The notes under the pieces were generated by a model, which worked only from the letters and a program-made list of their open reading frames with translations, was not told the origin of the DNA and did no database searches. This document shows, one piece after another, positions 26,086 to 35,569 of a DNA stretch of 64,000 nt (the first letter of the stretch is position 1; every line of letters begins with the position of its first letter). The stretch is from G038396625 sp038396625 (GTDB lineage: Bacteria > Bacillota > Clostridia > Peptostreptococcales > Thermotaleaceae), in the NCBI GenBank assembly GCA_038396625.1, contig CP121688.1:3348001-3412000 (forward strand). The letters run 5' to 3'. The translations under genes were made by a program, and so were the position numbers.

Positions 26086-27543
26086 CTAAAAGGTACCTAA
26101 ACCACTCCATTCTTGAAAACGATAAAGTAGATACTTGAAAAACGACTTTTCCTCATATTTAGAAATTTCTACCGTGTAATGGCCATTCTGGTTGTTCCAT
26201 AATCGTTCAAAGTATTGAGCTACTTCCAAAACAAATTGGTGATTCTTATCTGCCTCGATTTTAATATCCGTTTCTAAATTATAGTCATTTAAATTTCTTC
26301 TTGTTAAATTCGCCGACCCCCCAATAATAATGACCTTATCTTTTTTTTCTATAAATGTTAATTTCGTATGAAACTGCTCCCCGTGAGTATCATACCATTT
26401 TATGTTTATTTGTCCTTGGGTTTTTTTCCTTAATTCATAAGCTACCAAGCGGTTAGGAATCCCATTTTTTTTCATCCCAAAGGCATCCACATTAGCATCT
26501 AATATAAGTTGCACCTCTACACCCCGATTTGCAGCATGAATTAATGCCTTGATGATATCACGATCAGATAAATAAAACATACCCATACGAATCTGATCTT
26601 TAGATTGGGTATTGTTTATTTCCATCAAGAGATGTTTTTTAATCTTTCCTTCTGTAATTAAGGTAGTTTTCATTCCCTTAAGATTTTCATGATGGCTTTT
26701 ATAAACCAACTTCTTACTCATTTCATGATTAGAAAATTTAGCTACTGCCAATTCTGACTGAATTAAATCGTTGATAATCTCTCCTTTGATCTTAAAAGCA
26801 ATATTCGAATGATAGCTACTTGCATCGTGAAGATTTGCTGATGCTATGATTGCTTCTTGTTCCGTAATCATGGTTTTTCTATGGTTTGCCTTAAAATTCA
26901 ACAACTTCAAATAAGACCGCAGGGTAACTTTAGCTCCATCAGGATTAAAAGGATTTGGAAGCCATCCTTTTCCAGCTGTTCCAAACCATTGTAAAAAGGT
27001 ACGCCAAATACCTGAATATATAGGATTAGAATCTCTCATTTGCATCGCATCTGTTATTACCACCTCAATATTATTTTCTTTTAGTTCTTTTAAAAATTTT
27101 GATTCATAGGCGCCATAGCAATTATTGATTTCATCGGTAATAAAGATGATCGTAAGGTGAGGGTATTTCTGTTTTTGATGAATAAGTGCATTGGTGATCG
27201 TTCTTGCCATTTCAGGAAAATCATTTTTTCTATCATAATCATCATTAAATAAGAACATATCTACGATAATGAACTCTTTTGCTTTCTCAATCAGCTTTAA
27301 TTGATTTTCTAAAATTTCTTGCTCATAAATGATTTTTCCATCCTTTTCATAAGTAATATCTGATAGAAACTCGATATTTGAAATAGGATGCTTTTTCCCT
27401 TCAAAAGAAATCCCCTCAGGAACAGAAGTAACAAAACCATTTAGAACTACTATGAAACCTATCATAATCATTGCTATTTTTATAGATAAATGCTTCTTTT
27501 TCATTCTTTTTTTATCCATATAAGGATTTGCTAATTTGTACAT
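26086..27543 (-). CDS. Phospholipase D-like membrane-anchored protein
   Basis: A 485-residue protein with an N-terminal membrane anchor (IAMIMIGFIVVLNGFV, about residues 24-39) and two PLD domains. The first HKD-type motif is NHRKTMITEQEAIIASANL; the second is FHTKLTFIEKKDK followed by GGSANLTRRNLNDYN. The architecture is like cardiolipin synthases, but with extracytoplasmic catalytic domains. It probably transfers or cleaves phosphatidyl groups at the outer face of the membrane. AAGGA supports the start. It is a single gene with the lipoprotein gene 118 bp downstream. Confidence 0.82.
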   Translation of the reverse strand: MYKLANPYMDKKRMKKKHLSIKIAMIMIGFIVVLNGFVTSVPEGISFEGKKHPISNIEFLSDITYEKDGKIIYEQEILENQLKLIEKAKEFIIVDMFLFNDDYDRKNDFPEMARTITNALIHQKQKYPHLTIIFITDEINNCYGAYESKFLKELKENNIEVVITDAMQMRDSNPIYSGIWRTFLQWFGTAGKGWLPNPFNPDGAKVTLRSYLKLLNFKANHRKTMITEQEAIIASANLHDASSYHSNIAFKIKGEIINDLIQSELAVAKFSNHEMSKKLVYKSHHENLKGMKTTLITEGKIKKHLLMEINNTQSKDQIRMGMFYLSDRDIIKALIHAANRGVEVQLILDANVDAFGMKKNGIPNRLVAYELRKKTQGQINIKWYDTHGEQFHTKLTFIEKKDKVIIIGGSANLTRRNLNDYNLETDIKIEADKNHQFVLEVAQYFERLWNNQNGHYTVEISKYEEKSFFKYLLYRFQEWSGLGTF

Positions 27544-27705
27544 ACCATCATTCCTTTACCCTTTATATATATCCAGTATATCTTACCAAAGTGATTTTTG
27601 TAAAACAGTAAAACTGCCAAGGAGTCTAAAGTTTGCAAAATGAAATTATATGCAGAAAAAAATTGAGGAAATGGTAAGATCCACTCCCTCACTGTCTGTC
27701 CCCCT

Positions 27706-29358
27706 CTAGGCAACTTCAGCCTTTGATTGATATTTCTTTAATTGGCCAATCAATTTTCTTAAAATTTTGGATGCTTCTTGAGGCAAACGATCTAAGCCCC
27801 CTCTTTCAATATCTCTTGATTCAATAAACTCAATACGATCTTGAATTCTTTGTTGTAGCTCATCGATATAGACTTTATCCTTCATATCTGGTATAAACCC
27901 TTCTATTTGGAGAATCTCCATATCTGAAAAATCTCCCCACTGCTTGAAACTTCCTCTATTTTCAACAATTTGTTCTAAAGCACCTATAGTAACCTCTTTT
28001 GGTATTTTTTTATCCATAAAAAAGCCCGTGTTAAAGATATAGCATGACACATTTCTTTCTGTAAATAATTCCTTAAACTTCCTATAGTCATCTGCTAAGG
28101 GATAGGTTCTAAAGGGATTTGCATAGGGTTCAATCACCAATGCTTCCATATCTACTCCCTTTGCCAGCCTTTCTGCTGTCGTTCTTTTGGTAGCCAAGGT
28201 AGCCCCCATTACTGTAGCAAGTTCCGGATCATTAACTTTAATCACTGGAGGCAATGTTGGATCCTTCATTAACCAAATAATTGAATTGATAGGTTCTTCA
28301 AATTTGTCTACCCTATTTGGCGCCCATAGCTTTGATTTGATCGCACGTCCATTGCCATTACGAATGTCTTCCGTCACGAGAACACATTTTCCTTCTTCAT
28401 CTATAGCAGCTCCACAATTTTGCACGGTCACAAGATATTTATTATCTGGTGAGGTAGCTGGATAATCCTGAGTTTTATCGAAATAAGAAGGTTCTAAGGC
28501 TACAGAAGAACCATTTTCTGTAGAGATCACAAAGGCATCATCATGTAATACAGTAATATCATATTTTCCATCATGCTTTTCATGGGTGATCGTTGACTTT
28601 CCTGATCCTGATAATCCAAAAACCCCCATAACAAATTTTCTTCCATCCCCTAAATGATATCTTTTCTGTCCACCATGACAGGCTGCATAGCCATTTCTAT
28701 TGGCAATTCCCCATGTTAGGGTCAATGTACCCTTCTTAAACTCTCCAAAGTATCGCATCCCTAATAATGCAGCACAATTATTCTGTGGATCAAACAAGTT
28801 TAATCCTAATGGATGGCTCTCATCCTTCCAATCAGGATCAGAAAATATATAGATATCTCCTTCGTTTTGAATAAGTTTGGATTCTTTATACATGTCCATA
28901 TATGCTTCATTCAAATATTGAAAATTTAGCAGCCAATTATACAATATATTTTCATAGCCTTCAGGAACCAGAAGATGCGCTCGTACCATAAAGTCCTTAT
29001 CTAATCCTATATAAGACTGGGCATAATACATGGTTTTATATCTTGTATGGAATACCGCTTCTCGAATGATCCCAGCATACTTCTCTTGATCCACCTTGGG
29101 CTCTCCTATAATTTTTCGTGCAGCTGCACATCTCCCTGTTACTAAGCCATCATTAAATAACAATATTTTTGTTTCTGGGTCTAATCCCAGTTTCTCTGGT
29201 TGATACACAGGCATATCCGTTATGATCGTACCTGGTGACTTTTTAGCCAATGTATAGGCCTCTTGATTCGTACCTACTTTTACTACATTATTTCCATAAA
29301 AGGCAGTTTGTACTGTCGCTCTAATTTTTGAAAAAGTGCTATTATGATTGGTCGCCAT
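27706..29358 (-). CDS. pckA: Phosphoenolpyruvate carboxykinase (ATP)
   Basis: A 550-residue ATP-dependent PEP carboxykinase converting oxaloacetate and ATP to PEP, CO2 and ADP, or the reverse during CO2 fixation. The kinase P-loop GLSGSGKST is at residues 248-256. Downstream is VLHDDAFVIS with the metal-binding aspartates, and PNRVDKFEEPINSIIWLMK. An insert relative to E. coli PckA is small. It stands alone in the strand run; no strong terminator was seen after it. In a fermenter it links C3 and C4 pools. Confidence 0.93.
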   Translation of the reverse strand: MATNHNSTFSKIRATVQTAFYGNNVVKVGTNQEAYTLAKKSPGTIITDMPVYQPEKLGLDPETKILLFNDGLVTGRCAAARKIIGEPKVDQEKYAGIIREAVFHTRYKTMYYAQSYIGLDKDFMVRAHLLVPEGYENILYNWLLNFQYLNEAYMDMYKESKLIQNEGDIYIFSDPDWKDESHPLGLNLFDPQNNCAALLGMRYFGEFKKGTLTLTWGIANRNGYAACHGGQKRYHLGDGRKFVMGVFGLSGSGKSTITHEKHDGKYDITVLHDDAFVISTENGSSVALEPSYFDKTQDYPATSPDNKYLVTVQNCGAAIDEEGKCVLVTEDIRNGNGRAIKSKLWAPNRVDKFEEPINSIIWLMKDPTLPPVIKVNDPELATVMGATLATKRTTAERLAKGVDMEALVIEPYANPFRTYPLADDYRKFKELFTERNVSCYIFNTGFFMDKKIPKEVTIGALEQIVENRGSFKQWGDFSDMEILQIEGFIPDMKDKVYIDELQQRIQDRIEFIESRDIERGGLDRLPQEASKILRKLIGQLKKYQSKAEVA

Positions 29359-29957
29359 AGTAATCTCTCCCTCGTAGCTTATATTCTTCTTATTTTTTCT
29401 TTTCTTTATTTAATACAATGTATCCAGAGTTTATCATGTCCAATAAATTGATTTCTTTTGTAATTGTGTTATACTATTTCTTCTAAAAACTATATATATT
29501 TTACTTTCAAATAAATTACCCACCTATTTTATCAAAAAACAAACATATTTCAAGGAATTTTTCATCTTATTCACGGCAATGTGCCATTCTTTTTAAAGAA
29601 AAAATCCTATAAAACTTTAAACTTTTAAGTAGCTATTTTTCAATTTTTTTCTGCTTCTTTTTTTCCTTTTACTGGATAAAGTGGAAGGAATCTTTCTTTT
29701 GTTTTATAGAATTTTCTCTACATGATTTGGATGTATTCTACACTTTTTTTATTTTTTTTAGGCTAATCTTGCTACATCATTGCACCAAAAATCACTTCTA
29801 TACGATATTACCTGGATTTTGTCTTTTTTTTTTATACAAATTACAGCGTTTTTTACAAATATTGAAGGGCTTGTCCTCTATAATATCTATTAAGTCCATA
29901 TCCTTATCTAAGCGACTGTACCAAATAATCACCTATTAGGAACAAGGGGGTTTTATT
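29359..29957. other. Intergenic region between divergent pckA and the M14-like gene
   Basis: About 600 very AT-rich bases that must hold both promoters. A TATAAT at about 29880 on the plus strand is a plausible -10 for the M14-like gene, but its -35 is poor. No coding sequence or RNA is recognised. Confidence 0.5.
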
Positions 29958-31061
29958 TTGAAGCAATTTTTAGTAAGAATTTTAAATTTTTGTATCATTT
30001 CCATTTTACTGTTCAGTACACAGACATTAGCAGCATCTGAATTTTTTCCTAATGAACCTTTAACCTACGCTAACCCTAATTTCACCCGTCCTATTCCATA
30101 CGATGAAAGAATCAAAATGCTAAAAGCAATTGAAAAAAACGCCCAGAATGTAGTAAAGGTTTTTACGCTTGATGATTATGGCACACCCCAAGGAAATAGA
30201 AGTCTATATGCAGCAACAGTAGGTACTGGGCCTCTTAAGATTTGGATACAAACCGGTATTCGTGGAAATGAATCCTTTAGCAGCGAGGTCATATTGAAGA
30301 TGCTCAACACTTTAGGAAATGATTCGACAAAGGAAACGCAGATGATTTTAGGTCAAGTCACCCTGTATGTTGTTCCTATTTATAACGTAGACGGTTATGA
30401 GCTGAATCACACTAATACAAATGCGATAAATGAAGTGAGTAGCATAATAAAAGAAAATTTAGATTTGAATGATGGCTTAAAAATTCCTCTTAATGATCAA
30501 ACAGACACATTTATTACAGAAGGATTCATGCCCTATTATCAATATTGGTGTGCACTGAAACCTGATTTTGCATTAGATATACGTTATCAAAGTATCGATG
30601 ATAGTAATGATCTTAATGATTCTCCTACTTTTTCCATGGGCATACCGCTTGTACCTAATGGTCCAGTCCTATCAAATCTTGAAGAAGGGTACTTTAACGA
30701 CGTCACCCGTCAAATTCATGGCTATGTATACCATTCATTGAAGGATTCTGGATATGATCACATCACACGTTATCAACTAAAGGAATATCCATCCGATCCT
30801 TATAACAATATCCTTTCTGCCATGATGCTGGGAATGAATCACAAAAATCTCAACCCAAATCGTTATAGCTGTCCTGCCGTTTTTTTTGAAACATATGGCC
30901 ATGCAGAGAAAAACAATTCCATCCAACCATTTGACCCTAATCTGACAGAGCAGAACCTTGTAGCACTTAAAGCATTTCTTTATGGCATTGTGACTGGAGA
31001 AGTCCAGCATATAGACCCAAAGTATTGGGATGAAATCCCTTATCATGTACCCAAAATATAG
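29958..31061 (+). CDS. Secreted M14 carboxypeptidase-fold protein lacking zinc histidines
   Basis: A 367-residue exported protein: signal peptide of about 26 residues ending TQTLAA, then an M14-type peptidase domain. Family landmarks are IWIQTGIRGNES, VVPIYNVDGYE and CPAVFFETYG. In active M14 enzymes the first reads HGNE and the third zinc ligand is the histidine of DLH. Here these are R102 (RGNE) and R209 (LDIRYQ), while E105 and the catalytic-type E311 remain. It probably cannot bind zinc normally and may be a binding or structural protein. The TTG start at 29958 is preceded by AAGGGGG at seven bases. It is a single gene. Confidence 0.75.
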   Translation: MKQFLVRILNFCIISILLFSTQTLAASEFFPNEPLTYANPNFTRPIPYDERIKMLKAIEKNAQNVVKVFTLDDYGTPQGNRSLYAATVGTGPLKIWIQTGIRGNESFSSEVILKMLNTLGNDSTKETQMILGQVTLYVVPIYNVDGYELNHTNTNAINEVSSIIKENLDLNDGLKIPLNDQTDTFITEGFMPYYQYWCALKPDFALDIRYQSIDDSNDLNDSPTFSMGIPLVPNGPVLSNLEEGYFNDVTRQIHGYVYHSLKDSGYDHITRYQLKEYPSDPYNNILSAMMLGMNHKNLNPNRYSCPAVFFETYGHAEKNNSIQPFDPNLTEQNLVALKAFLYGIVTGEVQHIDPKYWDEIPYHVPKI

Positions 31062-31125
31062 TGTATAGATTACCATAAAATAATCACAAACTCTTTCGTA
31101 ACATAACAATTAATAAGAAACAATT

Positions 31126-33288
31126 ATAAAGTAGGGTAACTATTCTCATAGCTACCCCCTTATCAAACCGCACGTGCCCTACTAAGGCATACGGCTTACC
31201 AACGTGTTCCAAATGTATCAAGCATAACTTTTGGCAGCATTAATCTTGGAAACTAGGTCAGGAGTGTAATACTCTTGACCTTTATCTTTTAATTTCTTTA
31301 TTTTCTTTTCTAACTTTTTCTTATTTTTAGCTGTTATTCTCTCTAAGTACATTTCCATGGTATATCCCCACATTTTGTTGTAATATAACCAATTACTCGG
31401 TATCAGCCCTATTTTTACAAAGTACTCATTGTTCCATTTCGATGTCATTAACCAACCTTTTCTCTGACATGGATTTTTATGTATCATTGCCACCCTCAAT
31501 CTTTGCCTAAGATAGGAATCTATTGCATGTAGCTCTTTACTGAATGCCTTTAGAATACATCTACTGGTCTGACCATATTCTTCGTTTCCCTTAACTGCTT
31601 TGAAGATATTTAGATAGTAGTTTACTTTCCCTCTTATTATTGGATTTAAGGCATCTAGCCATGCTTTAGTACTAAGGGTTAGACTTTTTCTTGTTTTCTC
31701 TTTTATTTTAGCCTTGAAGTCTTTAAATGAATTTTCTGTAGGTCTTACAATAAAGTATGAACCCTCTTGATTCTTTCTTTTCCTCCAATGCTCGAAGGTG
31801 AATCCAAGAAAATTAAAATCATCATCGTTAAAGTTTACAAACTTTGTTTTCTCCATTGATACTTCTAATCCTAAATCAGTGATTACTCTATTAGCTACTC
31901 CACCTGCTTCTTTTATCTCTTCTTCTGTCTTAGCAAACAAAAGAAAATCATCAGCATACCTTACAAAACGAATGTTTTCCTTGTCTAGTTCCCAATCCAG
32001 CTCATTAAGATATATATTCGCTAGTATTGGCGAAATGACACCTCCTTGCGGAGTGCCAGACTCTGAATTATGATATTTACCTTCTTCCATATGTCCAGCT
32101 TTAAGCCATCTCCATACCATGTCTAGGACTGTTCCATCAGCTATATATTTTGTTAATATCTTCATTAGCTTCTTATGGGGTATATTATCAAAGAATCCTT
32201 TAATGTCACAATCATATATGTGGTTGTACCCTGTTTCTAGGTTCCATAGAATTATTTGCATTGTTCTTTCAGCACCTAATCCTTTTCGGTATCCACATGA
32301 CCATTTATGGAATATTTCATTTTCAAATTTTGGACTTATAACATTTACTACACTTTGCTGAACAATTCTATCTTCTATTGTGGGAATTCCTAAAGGTCTT
32401 TTCTTGCCGTTCTTCTTCGGTATATAGACTCTTTTTACTGGCTTTGGTACGTAATTTTTCTCTTTTAGAGTAATTAGCAGCTTTTTAATCTTTTCTTCCT
32501 CTTTTTCCGCGAAGGTTTCAAGGGTTTCCCCATCAATACCTCCACATCCTTTGTTATCTTTAACTTGTTTCCATGCCCCCATTAGTTTTCTCTCAACTAA
32601 CAGTTGCCCATAAATGCTATGCATTTTAAGTTTCAATTCTTGATTCATTTATTATCCTTCACCTTTCTTGTGTTCTTTCGGCTCGTTTTTACTTTCGTAA
32701 CGTTACCGTTATCATTCCACATGATTAAAGCTGGGTCCACTGAGGTCAGTTCCCTTCCGTTCAGTACCAGTTTGGTCTGATACTTACTTCCGTACTATGA
32801 AACTGTCTGACTGCTCTATCCGTAGTAGAAACTTCGGCGTAACCTTATATCCCACTACCCCTTACGGGCTTGAATAGAGCTCTCACAGGGTCATTGTATT
32901 TTCCTTCCTAACATACCGAGTACTTTCACATGATAAACTATCCTAACTCAGCTGATTCATTGGGTTAGAATTATTGGCTTCCTATTTTTTAAGCATAGTC
33001 GCCAGTTTACCCCGCCACCTGTACTTCACACCTCTGCATTTCGGTCTGCTAGTCCGCCTATGGGTCTCTCGACTTTCCACGTCTCCTTCAAACCACACCT
33101 CACGATGTAGCCCTAGACTAGGCTTCCTAGGTTGTATCAGCACTCCTAGGGAAGGACTTTCACCTTCGAGAATTCCTATGTTTCAATCCTATATGTCCTG
33201 TTTTTATTCGGGGAATATCATTGACAACGAATTTAATTCATAGAAACAGATAGGCTACTGCCTAACTATATGCAACTGCCTGTCGCAC
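31126..33288 (-). mobile_element. Group II intron, class C-like
   Basis: The 5' end on the minus strand is GTGCGACAGGC at 33288. The 3' end is near 31126, after a domain V-like hairpin (AGCCGTATGCC pairing with GGCACGTGCGGTTT near 31165-31200) and a domain VI stem ending CTACTTTAT. The length of about 2.16 kb and the endonuclease-less reverse transcriptase fit class C. The element sits immediately behind a terminator, the class C target. The exact 3' boundary is inferred from the AY ending. Confidence 0.8.
31218..32648 (-). CDS. ltrA: Group II intron reverse transcriptase/maturase
   Basis: A 476-residue intron-encoded protein. Reverse transcriptase blocks are intact: RPLGIPTIEDRIVQQ, DCDIKGFFDNIPH, GTPQGGVISPILANIYL and the catalytic FVRYADDFLLFA. 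A maturase (X/GIIM) domain follows with LGFTFEHWR and a C-terminal region with WKQ-free basic helices. No HNH endonuclease (CxxC) domain follows, as in class C introns. It splices and reverse-transcribes its host RNA. It appears functional. Confidence 0.93.
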   Translation of the reverse strand: MNQELKLKMHSIYGQLLVERKLMGAWKQVKDNKGCGGIDGETLETFAEKEEEKIKKLLITLKEKNYVPKPVKRVYIPKKNGKKRPLGIPTIEDRIVQQSVVNVISPKFENEIFHKWSCGYRKGLGAERTMQIILWNLETGYNHIYDCDIKGFFDNIPHKKLMKILTKYIADGTVLDMVWRWLKAGHMEEGKYHNSESGTPQGGVISPILANIYLNELDWELDKENIRFVRYADDFLLFAKTEEEIKEAGGVANRVITDLGLEVSMEKTKFVNFNDDDFNFLGFTFEHWRKRKNQEGSYFIVRPTENSFKDFKAKIKEKTRKSLTLSTKAWLDALNPIIRGKVNYYLNIFKAVKGNEEYGQTSRCILKAFSKELHAIDSYLRQRLRVAMIHKNPCQRKGWLMTSKWNNEYFVKIGLIPSNWLYYNKMWGYTMEMYLERITAKNKKKLEKKIKKLKDKGQEYYTPDLVSKINAAKSYA

Positions 33289-33290
33289 TT

Positions 33291-33319
33291 AAAAACCCCT
33301 CCATCATTCGGAGGGGTTT
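33291..33319 (-). terminator. Terminator that forms the intron insertion site
   Basis: CCCCTCC and GGAGGGG arms (33296-33302 and 33310-33316, extended by A-T pairs), followed on the minus strand by five T. The intron begins three bases after this T-run. The hairpin probably ended the truA transcript before insertion. Confidence 0.8.
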
Positions 33320-33404
33320 ATCTCTTATTTTCTAGTTTGAAAAGCAACGGTCTTTGTATTATTAGATATCAGATAAACAAATTCTATAATTATTCAAGTT
33401 TGTA

Positions 33405-33524
33405 TCATTTTATGATGTCTTCTAAAGAAAATTTCTTTAAGAGATGTGAATGGGTATTTAGGTTTTGTCGTATCGCTTCAATTTCTTGTTTTTTATAATA
33501 ATGATTCATATTCACGATTTTCAT
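33405..33524 (-). CDS. Possible 39-residue small protein
   Basis: An open frame beginning MKIVNMNHYYKKQEIEAIRQ and ending KKFSLEDIIK, between truA and the terminator at the intron site. Its composition is protein-like and helical. No clear ribosome binding site precedes either ATG, and no family is recognised. Confidence 0.25.
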   Translation of the reverse strand: MKIVNMNHYYKKQEIEAIRQNLNTHSHLLKKFSLEDIIK

Positions 33525-33664
33525 GCCACTCTATTGATTCAATTGTTATGGCATAGCAAAACTATGTTTTAAAATTTCAATATATATTTTAATATATTTT
33601 TCATGCGAAAAATGTCGTTTTTTCATTCTTCAATCTTGAAAATACATATTTTTGCTATGACTTG

Positions 33665-34405
33665 TCATTTATAGTCCACATCATATAAAAATAATCCTTG
33701 TGGTGGTGCTGTAGCGCCTGCTGCTTTTCTATCTTTTTTATGTAGTATAGCCTTTACCTCTTTTACTTCAATTCTTCCTAACCCCACCTCTATTAGGGTT
33801 CCTACAATAATTCTAATCATATTATGTAAAAATCCATTTCCTTGAAAGAGCATCTCAATATTATTTCCGTTTTTCATAATATCAATTGCATAAATCTCTC
33901 TTACCATGGATTTTTTCTTGGATTTAGCAGTGGTAAAACTCGTAAAATCATGGAGTCCTACTAAAGCATCCGCTGCTTCCTTCATCAAATCTATATTTAA
34001 AGGTTCAGTTATGTGGGTAATATATTTTCTATTAAAGGGGTCATGATAAAGATGATTCCAGATTTTATAAATGTATTTTTTCCTTGTTGCGTTGTAGCGC
34101 GCATGAAATTTATCACCTGCTTCCTTTACGCTCTTTATTACAATGTCCTCTGGCAAATATCGATAACAATAATCTTGTATTTCCTGGATAGACATGGAAG
34201 AATTTGTTCTAAAATTCGTAACTTGACCTAGGGCATGTACTCCTGCATCTGTTCTTCCTGAGCCTATAATTTCTATTGTCTCTCCTGTCATTTTGCTTAA
34301 GACACTTTCAATTTTTGCTTGTATGGTATGATCGTTATCTCCTAATCTCTGCCATCCTTTGTATCTTGTTCCATCATATTGTATAACCAGTCTTATATTT
34401 CTCAT
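33665..34405 (-). CDS. truA: tRNA pseudouridine synthase A
   Basis: A 246-residue pseudouridine synthase acting on U38-U40 of tRNA anticodon stems. The catalytic aspartate is D53 in GSGRTDAGVHALGQV. RNA-binding and core motifs follow: FHARYNATRKKYIYKIWN and FQGNGFLHNMIRIIVGTLIEVG. Start supported by GAGGAG. Clostridial genomes usually carry truA near the ribosomal protein operon; here it is isolated, so it may be an extra paralogue. The likely transcript ran on to the terminator at 33291-33319. Confidence 0.92.
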   Translation of the reverse strand: MRNIRLVIQYDGTRYKGWQRLGDNDHTIQAKIESVLSKMTGETIEIIGSGRTDAGVHALGQVTNFRTNSSMSIQEIQDYCYRYLPEDIVIKSVKEAGDKFHARYNATRKKYIYKIWNHLYHDPFNRKYITHITEPLNIDLMKEAADALVGLHDFTSFTTAKSKKKSMVREIYAIDIMKNGNNIEMLFQGNGFLHNMIRIIVGTLIEVGLGRIEVKEVKAILHKKDRKAAGATAPPQGLFLYDVDYK

Positions 34406-34526
34406 CCTTATCTTCTCCTCTTTTTCTTGTAGTCATCGTTTTTCTACTTTTGAAATTCGACTTTTTTCTTATATGATCTTTTTGTCTTACTTACTTTTTT
34501 GTCACATCTAAAATAGCACTAAATAT

Positions 34527-34560
34527 AGAATAAGACTGCATTCACATACAGTCTTATTCT
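34527..34560 (-). terminator. Hairpin after the TrpX-like operon
   Basis: A perfect 12-bp stem (arms 34527-34538 and 34549-34560), 18 bases after the binding-protein stop codon. The following minus-strand sequence is AT-rich but has no clean T-run, so it is a probable rather than certain terminator. Confidence 0.5.
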
Positions 34561-34578
34561 AGCACAATTTTTACTTAT

Positions 34579-35550
34579 TTATTTTGTTTTTACATAGGTT
34601 ATATTTTCAATGTCTGGTTTAGGTATAGATAATGCCTTCAAACTATCTTCATTCACGATAATATCTGTCTCATCAGAAATGGTTATCGGCATTTTTGAAA
34701 CATCTTCCCCTTTAAGCACACGTACAGCCATTTCTCCCGTTTGATATCCAAGCTTATAATAATTAATTCCTTGCGTAGCTAATGCACCTAATTCTACAGA
34801 ACCCTTTTCAGAAGCAATAATTGGTATCTGCTTTTCTAAAGTCTTTTGAGCAATGATTGGCATAGATGATACAATTAACTGGTCCGTAGGTACATATAAT
34901 ATATCAATTTTGTTGACCAAACTGCTAATTGCCTGATTTACTTCATTGGTACTACTTACTCCTAATGGAATTATCTCATAACCTTTATCTTTCACATATT
35001 CTTTTAACTGGTCAATCTGGACCTCTGAATTGATCTCGCTGGTATTATACAAAACGCCAATCTTTTTTGCATCAGGAACAAATAATTTGATTAATTCTAC
35101 TTGTTTTTCTACTGGGATATAGTCTGAAGTTCCTGTCACATTAGTATTGGGTTGTTCTAAAGATTCTGCTAACCCAGCAGCAATAGGATCCGTTACTGCA
35201 CTAATTAAAATAGGTGTTTCTTTTGTAGCATTATACGCTCCTTGTGCAGATCCTGTAGCAATTGCAAAGATTAAATCTTTATCTTGTGAAGCAAAATTTT
35301 TCGCTATAGTTTGTGCTGTAGCTAAGTCTCCTTGAGCATTTTGATAATCTACTTCTAAGTTGTCTTCTGTATAGCCATTATCTTTTAATGCCTGTAAAAA
35401 TCCCTCACGATTTTCATCCAAGGCAATATATTCTACAATTTGTGTGATCCCAATTTTTGTAACATCCTTCGTTTCTTCTGCTTTACTGCATCCTGCTAAA
35501 ATACTAATCCCTAATAATCCTATTAACATAAGTTTTTTTAATGTTGTCAT
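34579..35550 (-). CDS. ABC transporter substrate-binding lipoprotein, TrpX-like
   Basis: A 323-residue surface lipoprotein (lipobox ISILAGCSK, C21) of the ABC_sub_bind family (TrpX-like, PF04392 type). Two periplasmic-binding lobes are visible: KIGITQIVEYIALDENREGF at the start of the first, and KKIGVLYNTSEINSEVQI at the second. A later stretch reads IPIIASEKGSVELGALATQGINYYKLG. Relatives bind tryptophan or other aromatic or hydrophobic amino acids. It is last of three genes, 19 bp after the ATPase. The aromatic leader peptide upstream agrees with an aromatic amino acid as ligand. Confidence 0.87.
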   Translation of the reverse strand: MTTLKKLMLIGLLGISILAGCSKAEETKDVTKIGITQIVEYIALDENREGFLQALKDNGYTEDNLEVDYQNAQGDLATAQTIAKNFASQDKDLIFAIATGSAQGAYNATKETPILISAVTDPIAAGLAESLEQPNTNVTGTSDYIPVEKQVELIKLFVPDAKKIGVLYNTSEINSEVQIDQLKEYVKDKGYEIIPLGVSSTNEVNQAISSLVNKIDILYVPTDQLIVSSMPIIAQKTLEKQIPIIASEKGSVELGALATQGINYYKLGYQTGEMAVRVLKGEDVSKMPITISDETDIIVNEDSLKALSIPKPDIENITYVKTK

Positions 35551-35569
35551 TTTATATCATCCTCTCTTT

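Noticed and set aside
32974..33243. An 89-codon plus-strand frame inside the intron
   Set aside because: It is antisense to the structured 5' domains of the group II intron and has no coding features.
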